Source: JBDHWG01 sp039810085 (GTDB lineage Bacteria > Chloroflexota > Anaerolineae > Epilineales > JAHCIE01). Taken from it: 64,000 bases of DNA. Each line of letters opens with the position of its first letter. Position 1 is the stretch's first letter. The stretch covers positions 62,001 through 126,000 of the forward strand of contig JBDHWG010000006.1 in NCBI GenBank assembly GCA_039810085.1. The letters are read 5' to 3'. Of this stretch, positions 45,123 through 54,252 are shown in pieces. The translations under genes were made by a program, and so were the position numbers. The notes under the pieces are model-generated. The model was not told where the DNA came from and did not search any database. It worked only from the letters and a program-made list of their open reading frames with translations.

Positions 45123-46316
45123 ATGTTCGGCGCTTTATCTGACCTGTTTATCCTGGACCTGACCCGCGTGCTTGCTGGCCCCTATGGCACTATGATTATG
45201 AGCGACTTTGGCGCGCGCGTTGTCAAGGTCGAGCAGCCGGGCATCGGCGATGATACGCGGCAGTGGGGGCCACCTTTTACACCCAGCGGCGAGAGCGCCT
45301 ACTTCCTGTGCGTGAACCGCAACAAGGAGAGTCTGACGCTCGACCTCAAGACAGAGGCAGGGCGCGACATCCTGCGCCGCCTTGCGACCCAAGCCGACGT
45401 GCTCATCGAGAACTTCAAGGTCGGGACGATGGCGCGGATGGGCCTTGGCTACGACGACCTGCGCCAGCTCAACCCGGGTCTCATCTATTGCGCTATCACA
45501 GGCTACGGCCAGAACGGGCCGTACAAGGACCGCCCCGGCTACGATGTTGTCATCGAGGCACAGGGCGGCATCATGAGCCTGACCGGGCCGGCCGACGGCG
45601 AGCCGTTCAAGGTCGGCGTCGCGATCGTGGACATCACAGCGGGAATGTACGCTGTCACGTCTATTCTCGCGGCTTTGCACCACCGTGAGCGCACCGGCGA
45701 AGGGCAGTTCATCGATATCGCCCTGTTCGATACCCAGCTTGGCTGGCTGGCGAACGTCGCCAGCGCCTACCTTGTCTCCGGCCAGCCGCCGCGCCGCTGG
45801 GGCAATGCCCACGCCACCATTGTGCCGTATGAGACGTTCCCAACCGCCGACGGCTGGATGATGGTCGGCGTCGGCAACGACCACCAGTTTGCAGCCCTCA
45901 GCCGCGTCGTCGGCCAGCCCGATTGGGCATCGGACCCGCGTTTTGCCACCAACCCCGACCGCGTCGCCAACCGTATGGTCCTTATCGCCGACCTCCAGAC
46001 CATCTTCCGTACCCGCCCGACGGCGTTCTGGATCCAGGCGCTGCTGGACGTGGGCATTCCGTGTGGGCCGGTGAACGACGTCCCTACGGCGCTGAATGAC
46101 CCGCAGGCCCTCGCACGAGACATGGTGCAGACGGTGCATCACCCGCTTGACGGCGACCTGCGGGTCGTCGGGCCTGTGCCGAAGCTGAGCCGCACCCCTC
46201 CCGCCATTCGCGCCGCGCCTCCGCGTCTAGGTGAACACACGGAGGCCCTGCTGCGCGAGCTTCTCGGGTGCGATGAGGCCGACATCGCGCGGCTGCGCGA
46301 GCAGCGCGTGATTTAA
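45123..46316 (+). CDS. CaiB/BaiF family (family III) CoA-transferase
   Basis: Protein of 397 residues of the family III CoA-transferases (formyl-CoA, carnitine, succinyl-CoA types). The N-terminus FILDLTRVLAGPYGTMIMSDFG, the VVKVEQPGIGDDTR block, the VNRNKESLTLDLK segment, and the LPxG-like GGIMSLTGPADGEPFKVGV with the downstream IVDITAG segment (location of the conserved Asp region) all fit. ATG 45123 is preceded by GGAGG; an earlier ATG at 45108 is part of that ribosome binding site. Stands alone with its own promoter. Acyl substrate unknown. Confidence 0.92.
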   Translation: MFGALSDLFILDLTRVLAGPYGTMIMSDFGARVVKVEQPGIGDDTRQWGPPFTPSGESAYFLCVNRNKESLTLDLKTEAGRDILRRLATQADVLIENFKVGTMARMGLGYDDLRQLNPGLIYCAITGYGQNGPYKDRPGYDVVIEAQGGIMSLTGPADGEPFKVGVAIVDITAGMYAVTSILAALHHRERTGEGQFIDIALFDTQLGWLANVASAYLVSGQPPRRWGNAHATIVPYETFPTADGWMMVGVGNDHQFAALSRVVGQPDWASDPRFATNPDRVANRMVLIADLQTIFRTRPTAFWIQALLDVGIPCGPVNDVPTALNDPQALARDMVQTVHHPLDGDLRVVGPVPKLSRTPPAIRAAPPRLGEHTEALLRELLGCDEADIARLREQRVI

Positions 46317-46372
46317 CCAGGATGGTGGCGGAGCGTAACTTTCGCGCCGCTCCACCGTCACGCCTAGTGTAA

Positions 46373-46419
46373 GGTGACGTTCTGCCGGGGGACTGCGGGC
46401 GCAGGGCAGAGGCGTCACC
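46373..46419 (+). other. Interrupted hairpin after the CoA-transferase gene
   Basis: GGTGACG-TT-CTGCC pairs with GGCAG-AGG-CGTCACC across an 18-base loop, within the 150-base gap before the secreted-protein gene. It may be a terminator without T-tract or a 5' leader structure. A smaller GGAGCG/CGCTCC hairpin precedes it. Confidence 0.4.
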
Positions 46420-46466
46420 CATATTCGCAACGGCGCCCTTTCCCGCGCCGTAGAAAGGACGATACC

Positions 46467-47516
46467 GTGTCGATTTTCTCCCCCCGACGGGCCTTGGCGG
46501 CTGTGCTCCTTGGCCTGATTGCGGCCGTCATCGCGCTTGTCGGCGCTTCCGCCCAGGGAACGGCCGGCTGCTCGATGGAGGGCTACGTGCTCGACCCGCA
46601 AGGCCGAGGCGTCCCGCTGGCAGACATTGTGCTCAAGATTAGCGGCCGCGATGGGGATATCCGCGTTCAGAGTGACTTCTTCGGCCACTACCAGATTCAG
46701 CTGCCCGCCCTCATCGTGCAGGAGACGGGCTACATGTACGCGCGCCTCAGCAGCAACGATGTCATCATGGTCGGCGCGATTAACTTCAAGCGCTGCCGCG
46801 ACCGCCGCGACATCTTCACTGGCAACCCATCGGGTGCGGGCTACACACCCGGCCCTACGCCGCCGGTTCCGCTGCCCGTTCCGCCGGCCTACCCGGCTCC
46901 CGACGCGCCGCTGCCGTCCCTGGCGAACGCGCTCGCCTTCTTCGACCTCACGGCCCTCTCGCGCGGCGGCGTCTCGCCCGGTGAGAGCTTCAGCCTGCCC
47001 ATCTGTATCGCTGCCTTCACCAACTCGGTGCCCCAGGTCAGCAAAGTCACCTTTATCGCCGAGTATGATCCGACCAAGGTGCGCGTCACACGCATCACGC
47101 GGCTCCCGAGCGACCCCTTCACCGGCCAGCCCCAGGTCAGTTATGGCATCAGCCCCGAACCCGTCGGTGGCCGGGTGCGCGGACGCATCTACTACGTCGT
47201 CGACTCAGCCTCCCTGGTCGAGCTACCCGCCCTGCCGCGCTGTACGCGCCTGGCCTCAGTAGAGATGGAAGCTCTTGCGAATACGAACCAGCCGGGCGAC
47301 ACCCTGGGCTTTTCCACGGTTCAGGCCGCGCTGCCGGGCGGCATCAATCCAGTGAACACGTCCATGCGTATCGGCGGCGTCGAAGGTCCCATTGCGCGCA
47401 CAACGACCTATGTGGACGTCCTGACGCCGGAAGAAACGCGCGACATCCTGAAGCACGCCTATCTACCGCTGCTCGAAGTCAACGGAAGACTTCAGCCAAT
47501 CCCTTCCTCGCCCTGA
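46467..47516 (+). CDS. Secreted protein with carboxypeptidase-regulatory-like and cohesin-like domains
   Basis: Protein of 349 residues. An N-terminal signal segment (LAAVLLGLIAAVIALVGASA) is followed by a CarboxypepD_reg-like beta domain (CSMEGYVLDPQGRGVPLADI, GHYQIQLP), a Pro-rich hinge (PGPTPPVPLPVPPAYPAP), and a beta sandwich resembling cohesin or extracellular binding domains (SFSLPICIAAFTNSVPQVSK). The C-terminus carries YLPLLEVNG, like the YLPL motif at the ends of many secreted Chloroflexi proteins. GTG 46467 has GAAAGGA upstream. Role unknown; probably a cell-surface structural or binding protein. An intrinsic terminator follows. Confidence 0.75.
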   Translation: MSIFSPRRALAAVLLGLIAAVIALVGASAQGTAGCSMEGYVLDPQGRGVPLADIVLKISGRDGDIRVQSDFFGHYQIQLPALIVQETGYMYARLSSNDVIMVGAINFKRCRDRRDIFTGNPSGAGYTPGPTPPVPLPVPPAYPAPDAPLPSLANALAFFDLTALSRGGVSPGESFSLPICIAAFTNSVPQVSKVTFIAEYDPTKVRVTRITRLPSDPFTGQPQVSYGISPEPVGGRVRGRIYYVVDSASLVELPALPRCTRLASVEMEALANTNQPGDTLGFSTVQAALPGGINPVNTSMRIGGVEGPIARTTTYVDVLTPEETRDILKHAYLPLLEVNGRLQPIPSSP

Positions 47517-47546
47517 GGGCGCCAACGCGATAAGCGAAAAACCACC

Positions 47547-47592
47547 GACAGGGGCGTGTGATTATTGACACACGCCCCTGTCGTGTTTTATA
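47547..47592 (+). terminator. Intrinsic terminator after the secreted-protein gene
   Basis: Perfect 14-base stem GACAGGGGCGTGTG / CACACGCCCCTGTC with an eight-base loop, followed by GTGTTTTATA. Confidence 0.85.
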
Positions 47593-47643
47593 CTTTTGCA
47601 GAGGATTATTCAGGTATCCGAATATGGAGATAGGTATTAGTCA

Positions 47644-48750
47644 ATGCTCCCTGATTTGATTGAGGCAAGGCCCACACTCGCCGTCGAATTCAGCTTCTCC
47701 CTTCCCCACGACCTGTTCACGACATTGAACCTGGTCGTAAAGTCGTCGTGGCGCGAGGGGTTGAGCGAGTGGGTATACGAAACAGCGGCGGCGCTTAGCC
47801 ACGACAAGCGCGTCGAGTTAGCGACGCTGACGCCGTTCTTCGGCGAAATCATCCAAGGGCCGCAAGCGCCCATCGCGGCTCTGCCGTGGGGTGACCTGGC
47901 CTGGGATGCTCTCGATGCGCTACAGAGCTACCTGGCCGCCCAGGACACTGCCTTCTTCGCCGCCCTGGGCCAGTCATTTCTGGAACGGGTGCGCGACTGC
48001 GAGATGAACCGTGGAACTGTCTCGGCGGCCACCTTGCCAGCCCGCGACCTGCTAGAGCTGCATGCGGAGTCGCGGCGTGCCCAACTTGGTCTCGCCCAGG
48101 TTGACTTCGACCCACAGTTGGCGGTGGAGCTTGTCGAAAAACCCGAGCGGCTACGCGACGCGCTGACGGGGCTGCTTGCCTGGTTCGGCGCAGGCATCTA
48201 CCTCCCCTCGCTCCAGCAGGAGGACACGCTGCTGAGTCGCGCCCTGGCCTACCACCGCCGCCAGCGTTACGTCGGCGACATCGAAGACGTGTTCGCCGCC
48301 GTCACAGGACGTACGCTGCCGCCAGAATCGAGCACCTTGCTGTCGTCAGCGCAGAGCGTGCAGTTCGTCCCGTCGTCCCATATTGGCCCCTACTTCTTCA
48401 TCATCACGACGGGCCAACGAGCCTATGTCAGCTTCAACGCGCGTACCGTGGGCGCTGGCTCGCCGATCAGCCGCGCCATTCCGGACATCGTTCAGCTGTT
48501 CCCACGCCTCAAGGCCCTTGCCGACGAGACGCGCCTGCACATCCTGGCGCATCTTCAAACCGGCGAGGCGACGCAGGAGATGATCGTCGCCGCACTCGGC
48601 ATCTCCCAGCCCGCCGCGTCGCGCCACCTTGGTCTGATGGAACGCACCAATCTGGTCAACGTCCGGCGTGAGAACGGCATCAAGTACTACTCCATCCGCC
48701 GCGAGAGCGGCCGCGATCTCGTGGCCGCCCTGGATAGCTTTCTGGCCTGA
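47644..48750 (+). CDS. ArsR-type transcription regulator with a large N-terminal domain
   Basis: Protein of 368 residues. Residues 1-270 form an N-terminal domain of the kind seen in DUF5937-like ArsR regulators (VEFSFSLPHDLFTTLNLVVKSS, LLAWFGAGIYLPSLQQEDTLL), probably a ligand sensor. Residues about 280-368 are an ArsR winged helix: LFPRLKALADETRLHILAHL, TQEMIVAALGISQPAASRHLG, VRRENGIKYYSI. It is followed 12 bases later by an MFS exporter gene, the classic local repressor-transporter pair. ATG 47644 has no strong ribosome binding site. Confidence 0.85.
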   Translation: MLPDLIEARPTLAVEFSFSLPHDLFTTLNLVVKSSWREGLSEWVYETAAALSHDKRVELATLTPFFGEIIQGPQAPIAALPWGDLAWDALDALQSYLAAQDTAFFAALGQSFLERVRDCEMNRGTVSAATLPARDLLELHAESRRAQLGLAQVDFDPQLAVELVEKPERLRDALTGLLAWFGAGIYLPSLQQEDTLLSRALAYHRRQRYVGDIEDVFAAVTGRTLPPESSTLLSSAQSVQFVPSSHIGPYFFIITTGQRAYVSFNARTVGAGSPISRAIPDIVQLFPRLKALADETRLHILAHLQTGEATQEMIVAALGISQPAASRHLGLMERTNLVNVRRENGIKYYSIRRESGRDLVAALDSFLA

Positions 48751-48762
48751 CGAGGGGGTCTT

Positions 48763-49980
48763 GTGTCCACAATCCTATCCATGGCGCGCAACCGCGCCCT
48801 CATGACCGTGGCGACGGGTCACTTCAGCGTCGACATGTTCTCCGGAATGCTGCCACTCATCCTCCTCGGCCTGACCGACCCACTCAGCCTCACGTATGCC
48901 CAGGTGGGCCTGGTATCCACAGCCTTCACCGTCACCTCCTCCCTCACCCAGCCGTTCTTCGGCTGGCTGGCGGACCGCCTCGGCGGTCGATGGCTGGCCG
49001 CCGGGGGGATTTTGCTGATTGCGGTGATGACGGCGGTCATGCGCGTCGCCCCCTCGTACTGGGCGCTGCTCCTGCTGGCGCCGGTCGCTGGCATCGGCTC
49101 GGCGGCGTTCCACCCGCAGGGCGCGGCGAACGCCTCGCTCGCGAGTGGCAAGCAGAAGGCCACCGGGATGTCGATCTTCATGCTCGGCGGCAACGTCGGC
49201 TACGCAGTCGGGCCGGTGGCTGCGCGGGTGCTCTTTGCGGCGATTGGGGGCATCGCCACACTCATTCTCGTTGGCGTCGGCGCGCTGTTGAGCGTCGCAC
49301 AGATGGTGTTCGGCCCGCGCGTGCAGAAAGTTGCCAGCGTAAAAGGTCCCGCAACAGCAGGTCTCAACGACTATCGGCCGATGGCGCCGCTGGCCGTGGC
49401 CGCGCTCATCACCGTCATCTTCCTGCGCATGTGGGTCAACAGCGCCATCACGACGTACCTGCCCCAGCTCACGAAAGCCAGTGGCTTCGACATCGACTAT
49501 TCCAGCAACTTGCAGTTCGCCATTTTGTTCCCGCTCGCGTTCGGTGGGCTGATTGGCGGGTCGATGTCAGACCGGATCGGGCGTCGCCCTATTATCGTCG
49601 GGTCACTGCTGCTCGCGGCGCCGCTGCTGCTTCTCGTCCTGATGACACTCGGCCCGCGCGCCTACCTGTTCGCGCCCTTGCTCGGCATCATGGTTGGCGC
49701 CTCGTTCCCCATCACCCTGGTCATGGCCCAGGAGTTGCTCCCGAAGGGCATCGGCTTCATGAGCGGGCTGGCGCTTGGCTTCACGTTCATTGCAGGCGGC
49801 ATCGGTGTTGCCATCAGCGGCTGGCTGGCGGACCACTTCGGCCTCATGCCCATGCTCGTCGCGCTGGCGGGTTTGCTCCTCATCGCCGGATGCGCCGCTC
49901 TGCTCCTACCGGGCAAGGAGCATCAAACTGGCGATGCGTCCATCCCCCAAGCGGTGGATGCGCAGCCCGCCGAGGTATGA
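48763..49980 (+). CDS. MFS transporter (fosmidomycin-resistance-like)
   Basis: Twelve-helix major facilitator of 405 residues, resembling the Fsr group of small-molecule exporters: VATGHFSVDMFSGMLPLILL at the start, FFGWLADRLGGRWLAAGG (loop 2-3 motif A-like), GIGSAAFHPQGAANASLASG (the HPxG signature of the group), and GLIGGSMSDRIGRRPIIVGS in the second half. GTG 48763 has GAGGGGG upstream, 12 bases after the ArsR-type regulator, which probably controls it. The ABC exporter pair follows 68 bases downstream and may share the transcript. Substrate unknown. Confidence 0.87.
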   Translation: MSTILSMARNRALMTVATGHFSVDMFSGMLPLILLGLTDPLSLTYAQVGLVSTAFTVTSSLTQPFFGWLADRLGGRWLAAGGILLIAVMTAVMRVAPSYWALLLLAPVAGIGSAAFHPQGAANASLASGKQKATGMSIFMLGGNVGYAVGPVAARVLFAAIGGIATLILVGVGALLSVAQMVFGPRVQKVASVKGPATAGLNDYRPMAPLAVAALITVIFLRMWVNSAITTYLPQLTKASGFDIDYSSNLQFAILFPLAFGGLIGGSMSDRIGRRPIIVGSLLLAAPLLLLVLMTLGPRAYLFAPLLGIMVGASFPITLVMAQELLPKGIGFMSGLALGFTFIAGGIGVAISGWLADHFGLMPMLVALAGLLLIAGCAALLLPGKEHQTGDASIPQAVDAQPAEV

Positions 49981-50048
49981 TAAAGTAATGGCGGACGGAT
50001 TGCTGGTAACAGGTAGACTGCGGCGTCCGCCTGCCGCGAAGGGATGTT

Positions 50049-51884
50049 ATGCAGATACTTAAGCGACTACTGACTTACATTCGACCGTACCGAGGATGGG
50101 CGCTGTTGACTTACAGCGCCCTCTTCATCGCCACCTTCCTCAACCTCATTGTGCCCTGGATTCTCCGCTCTGTCATCGACCAGGGACTCGTCAAGCAGGA
50201 CTTCCGCTTCCTGGTCCTGGCCGGCGCGACCATCGTCGGCGTTACGGCGGTGCGCGGGCTGTTCAGCTTTGTCCAGCTCTACGGCTCCGAGCGTCTGTCG
50301 CAGGACATTGCCTTCGACATGCGCAACCAGCTCTACGACAAGATTCAGCGCCTGGCGTTCTCCTTCCACGACCGGACGCAGACGGGTGAGCTGATCAGCC
50401 GGGGCACGAGTGACATCGAGCAAATCATGCGCTTCACCGGCCAGGGCGCGATGGACCTGACCGGCATCATCCTGCTGTTCGTTCTCTCGGCCGCCCTGAT
50501 GTTCTCCGTCGAGCCAGGGCTGGCGGCCATCGCCTTGCTGCCCATGCCGATTCTCATGTTCATCAGCCTGCGCTTCGGGCTTCGCATGCGCGTTCTGTGG
50601 AAGCGCGCCCAGGAGCAGACGGCGGTCCTGAGCAGCATGCTCCAGGAGAACCTGACCGGCATCCGGGTGGTCAAGGCGTTCGCCCGCGAGCCTCACGAGA
50701 CCGCCCGCTTCTACGAGAAGCACCAGGACTACAACCGGCAGCGGCAGGATATCGTCCGCACCTGGTCCAACAACTTCCCGACGATGACGCTCATCGTCGC
50801 GTCGAGCACGGCCCTCATCCTGTGGTTCGGCGGGCAGCGCGTTATCAACGGGACCCTCAGCGTGGGCACGCTTGTCGCTTTCAACGCCTACCTGCTCATG
50901 CTCGCCGCGCCGACCCAGCGCCTCGGCTTCGTCGTGGACCGCGTCGGCCAGGCGCTCGCCTCCGGCCAGCGCGTCTTCGACATCCTCGACACGCCCTCGG
51001 ACATCGAGAACACGCCCAACGCCCGGCCTATCGGCCCCATTCAGGGTTATGTCGAATTCAAGAACGTGGCGTTCGCCTACCACGACGCGCCCGTTTTGCA
51101 GGACATCTCGTTCCGTGCTGAGCCGAACACCGTTGTGGCCTTGATGGGTCTGACCGGCTCCGGCAAGAGCAGCGTCATCAGTCTGATCCCGCGCTTCTAC
51201 GACCCCACCGCTGGTCAGGTGCTCATCGACGGCCACGACATTCGCACCGTCACCCTGGAGTCGCTACGGCAGCAGATTGGCCTCGTGCTCCAAGACACGT
51301 TCCTGTTCTCCGCCACCATCCGTGAGAACATCGCCTACGGCCGACCGGACGCGACCGACGAGGAGATCATCGCCGCGGCGCGCGCCGCCGAAGCCTACAA
51401 CTTCATCGCGCGCCTACCGGACGGCTTCGAGACCGAGATCGGCGAGCGCGGCGTGACTCTGTCCGGCGGCCAGCGGCAGCGCCTCGCCATCGCTCGTGCC
51501 CTGCTCACGGACCCGCGCATCCTCATCCTGGACGACGCCACGAGTAGCGTGGATCCGGCGACGGAGCACGAGATCCAGCAAGCCCTCGCCCGCCTCATGG
51601 AGGGCCGCACGACGTTCATCATCGCCCAGCGCCTGCTGACCCTCAAGCACGCCGATCAGATTCTCGTCCTCGACCACGGCCATATCGTTGAGCGCGGACG
51701 GCACGAGGAACTGCTGCAAAACGACGGTCTGTACCGCCACATCTACGACCTTCAACTACGCGACCAGGAAGAGACCGCGAAGGGCGCCGCGAGTGACGAA
51801 AGCCACGATCATGCGGCGGCCGGATTGGCGTCTGATTATGAGTTCATGGGTGGACGACGGCGGCAGAAAGAGGTAAGGCAGTGA
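50049..51884 (+). CDS. ABC exporter half-transporter, degenerate-site subunit
   Basis: Half-transporter of 611 residues: six membrane helices (about 15-310) then an ATPase domain. Walker A GLTGSGKSS (about 367), Q-loop VLQDTFLFS, and signature LSGGQRQR are canonical, but the Walker B glutamate is Asp (ILDDATSSVD) and the switch His is Gln (IIAQRLL), so its own ATP site should be non-hydrolysing. The partner has the opposite pattern. This matches heterodimeric exporters such as TM287/288. The stop overlaps the next gene by four bases (GTGA). Export substrate unknown; drugs, lipids or peptides are possible. Confidence 0.9.
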   Translation: MQILKRLLTYIRPYRGWALLTYSALFIATFLNLIVPWILRSVIDQGLVKQDFRFLVLAGATIVGVTAVRGLFSFVQLYGSERLSQDIAFDMRNQLYDKIQRLAFSFHDRTQTGELISRGTSDIEQIMRFTGQGAMDLTGIILLFVLSAALMFSVEPGLAAIALLPMPILMFISLRFGLRMRVLWKRAQEQTAVLSSMLQENLTGIRVVKAFAREPHETARFYEKHQDYNRQRQDIVRTWSNNFPTMTLIVASSTALILWFGGQRVINGTLSVGTLVAFNAYLLMLAAPTQRLGFVVDRVGQALASGQRVFDILDTPSDIENTPNARPIGPIQGYVEFKNVAFAYHDAPVLQDISFRAEPNTVVALMGLTGSGKSSVISLIPRFYDPTAGQVLIDGHDIRTVTLESLRQQIGLVLQDTFLFSATIRENIAYGRPDATDEEIIAAARAAEAYNFIARLPDGFETEIGERGVTLSGGQRQRLAIARALLTDPRILILDDATSSVDPATEHEIQQALARLMEGRTTFIIAQRLLTLKHADQILVLDHGHIVERGRHEELLQNDGLYRHIYDLQLRDQEETAKGAASDESHDHAAAGLASDYEFMGGRRRQKEVRQ

Positions 51885-53782
51885 GTAGTATTCCAACGGT
51901 CAGTAACGGCAATAGTCACACCCCCACCGCGAACGGGCATGGCCCAACAGGCAACGTCCTCAGCGAGTCAAAGGCGGAGCAGGCGCAGCGCCTCGCCCGC
52001 TTAAGTGACCGCGAGGACATGCTGGGGCAGGCGTACGACGCGCGGCTCGCTGGCCGCCTTTTGCAGTACCTACGCCCGTACAAGACCTTAGTCATCATCG
52101 CCCTCGTCGCCCAGGTGGTCCAGGTGGTCGCCAGTGTCTCCGGGCCGCCCATCGTGAGCTGGGCCATCGACCGGGGCATGGTGGCCGGCGACGTGCGCGC
52201 CCTGGCGCTCTTCGCCGGGCTGTTCATCTGCGCTGCCTTGGTAGAGTACGCGTCGTCGCGGGTTCGCGTGCGCACCATGGGCGAGGTCGGCAACGACGTC
52301 ATCTTCGACCTGCGCACCCAACTCTTCGCGCACCTCCAGGAGATGACCCTCAGCTTCTACGACTACTTCATTGTCGGCCGCCTGATGTCGCGCATGATCT
52401 CGGATGTGGGGCAGATCCAGGACTTCATCACCTGGTCGTTCGTCGGCGTCTTCCGCTCCCTGGCGGTGCTGGTCGGCATCGTCATCGCCATGTTCCTTAT
52501 GGATGCGCGCCTGGCCCTGCTGACCCTGACGGTCATCCCAGTCATGGTCATCGTCACCAACTTCTGGCGCCGCTTCATGCGTGACACCTTCCGCCAGGCC
52601 AAGCGCCGCCAGTCGCTTGTCACCGGCAACCTGGCCGAGAACATCGGCGGCGCACGCGTCGTCCAGTCGTTCAGCCGCGAGATGCGCAACCTGTCGCGCT
52701 TCAAGGAGCTGAACAAGGACCTGCGCGACGCCAACGTACACGCGGGCTGGCTTAGCGCCGTGTTCTTCCCCAGCGTCGATGTGCTCGGCTCCATCGCCAC
52801 GGCCCTCGTCGTGGTCGTCGGCGGCGCGCAGGTGCTCGGCGGCACGGTATCGGCCGGCACCCTGGTTGCGTTCATCCTATTCGTGGACCGCTTCTTCGAG
52901 CCGATCCGCGACCTGGCGCTGCGCTACAACAACCTCCAGAACACGATGTCGTCCAGTGAGCGTCTGTTCGAGCTGCTGGACACGCCGCCCGCCTTCAAGG
53001 ATGCGCCCGATGCCACGGACCTGCCGCGCATCGAGGGCCACGTCGAGTTGCGCCACGTGACGTTCAGCTACGACGGCATCACGCCGGTGCTCAAGGACAT
53101 CAACCTCGATGTGCCGGCCGGGCAGACAGTCGCCTTCGTCGGCGAGACGGGCGCGGGCAAGAGTTCCACCATCGCCCTGCTCAGCCGCTTCTACGACATC
53201 GACGACGGCGCGATCCTCATCGACGGCCACGACGTGCGCAAAGTCACCATGGCGTCCCTGCGCCAGCAGATGGCCGTCGTGTTGCAGCAGCCGTTCCTGT
53301 TCTCCGGCACCGTCGCCGAGAACATCCGCTACGGGCGGCTGGATGCGACACAGGCGGAGATCGAGGATGCCGCGAAGGCGGTCGGCGCCCATGACTTCAT
53401 CATCGCGCTGCCCGAGGGCTACGATACGCCCGTGGGCGAGAACGGCAGCAACCTGAGCGTTGGGCAGCGCCAGCTCGTCTCCTTCGCCCGCGCGCTGCTC
53501 ACCGACCCGCGCATCCTCATCCTCGACGAGGCCACGTCGAGCGTGGACACGCAGACGGAACAGATTATCCAGGCGGCGCTCAAGCGCCTGCTGAGCGGGC
53601 GCACGTCGTTCGTCATCGCCCACCGCCTCAGCACCGTCGTCAACGCCGACCTCATCTGCGTCATCGACAAGGGCGAGATCGTCGAGCGCGGGACGCATCA
53701 GGCGCTACTCGACCGCCGCGGCCACTACTACCAGCTTTACACCATGCAGTGGCGCGCCCGCGAAGGCGTCCTGCCGGATTAG
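51881..53782 (+). CDS. ABC exporter half-transporter, catalytic subunit
   Basis: Half-transporter of 633 residues with an N-terminal Asn/Gly-rich cytoplasmic tail of about 60 residues, six membrane helices and an ATPase domain. Walker A FVGETGAGKSSTIALL (about 419), Walker B with catalytic Glu (ILDEATSSVD, about 548), and switch His (FVIAHRLST) are intact, while the signature is altered to LSVGQRQL. Together with the upstream protein this makes one consensus ATP site (this Walker motifs plus the partner LSGGQ) and one degenerate site. GTG 51881 overlaps the partner's stop. Confidence 0.92.
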   Translation: MSSIPTVSNGNSHTPTANGHGPTGNVLSESKAEQAQRLARLSDREDMLGQAYDARLAGRLLQYLRPYKTLVIIALVAQVVQVVASVSGPPIVSWAIDRGMVAGDVRALALFAGLFICAALVEYASSRVRVRTMGEVGNDVIFDLRTQLFAHLQEMTLSFYDYFIVGRLMSRMISDVGQIQDFITWSFVGVFRSLAVLVGIVIAMFLMDARLALLTLTVIPVMVIVTNFWRRFMRDTFRQAKRRQSLVTGNLAENIGGARVVQSFSREMRNLSRFKELNKDLRDANVHAGWLSAVFFPSVDVLGSIATALVVVVGGAQVLGGTVSAGTLVAFILFVDRFFEPIRDLALRYNNLQNTMSSSERLFELLDTPPAFKDAPDATDLPRIEGHVELRHVTFSYDGITPVLKDINLDVPAGQTVAFVGETGAGKSSTIALLSRFYDIDDGAILIDGHDVRKVTMASLRQQMAVVLQQPFLFSGTVAENIRYGRLDATQAEIEDAAKAVGAHDFIIALPEGYDTPVGENGSNLSVGQRQLVSFARALLTDPRILILDEATSSVDTQTEQIIQAALKRLLSGRTSFVIAHRLSTVVNADLICVIDKGEIVERGTHQALLDRRGHYYQLYTMQWRAREGVLPD

Positions 53783-53789
53783 AAGATTT

Positions 53790-53852
53790 GCCACGGAGGC
53801 ACAGAGGTCACAGAGAATAGAAGTTACAAGGTGTTCTCTGTGCCTCCGTGGC
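53790..53852. repeat. Palindromic intergenic repeat (CACAGAG type)
   Basis: Perfect 17-base arms GCCACGGAGGCACAGAG (53790-53806) and CTCTGTGCCTCCGTGGC (53836-53852). Same family as 40069-40130. It lies between the ABC exporter and the tRNA gene. Confidence 0.75.
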
Positions 53853-53924
53853 AGTCTTGTTCTGTCGCGGATTCGCGGAGTTGGGGTAAGAAGGTTTAGT
53901 GCGCCATCATCAAACTTGAGGTAA

Positions 53925-53998
53925 TCCGGGGTCGTCTAATGGTAGGACAGCAGACTTTGGATCTGCGTATCGGGGTTCGAATCCCTGCCCCGGAGCCA
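53925..53998 (+). tRNA. tRNA-Gln (anticodon TTG)
   Basis: Cloverleaf of 74 bases including an encoded CCA. Acceptor stem TCCGGGG/CCCCGGA with discriminator G95; D-arm GTCTAATGGTAGGAC; anticodon stem GCAGA/TCTGC with loop CTTTGGA giving anticodon TTG; T-arm CGGGG-TTCGAAT-CCCTG. All stems pair. It is followed by an intrinsic terminator and has no neighbouring tRNA genes. Confidence 0.95.
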
Positions 53999-54009
53999 CC
54001 TGGCGCAAC

Positions 54010-54045
54010 AAAGCCCGCTCTCGCGCTGAGAGCGGGCTTTCTCGT
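54010..54045 (+). terminator. Intrinsic terminator after tRNA-Gln
   Basis: Perfect 13-base stem AAAGCCCGCTCTC / GAGAGCGGGCTTT with GCGCT loop, followed by CTCGTT. Confidence 0.8.
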
Positions 54046-54252
54046 TAGAGCGTGTACGGCAGGGTGACACGGTGATTTGTCCGTGGCTTGTGGGCCTATT
54101 GACCTGAGCGTGTCAGGCAGCGATGGCTGGTGTGGGGTATATTAAGGCACATAAGATTGGCTCGCGAGCTGCGTCATACTGATTGTGCGTTACGTTAAGT
54201 ACGACTTGTGAAGCTAACAGTCTGCCAGGCATGTGTTCGCAAGGAGGGCATC
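54046..54252 (+). other. Gap before the SPFH gene
   Basis: About 200 bases with lower GC. TATATT near 54138 could be a -10 element but has no convincing -35 box. The ribosome binding site AAGGAGG at 54241-54247 sets the start of the next gene. Nothing else recognised. Confidence 0.4.

Noticed and set aside
54120..54185. Short 19-codon frame upstream of the SPFH gene
   Set aside because: No ribosome binding site and no amino acid bias that would suggest a leader peptide.
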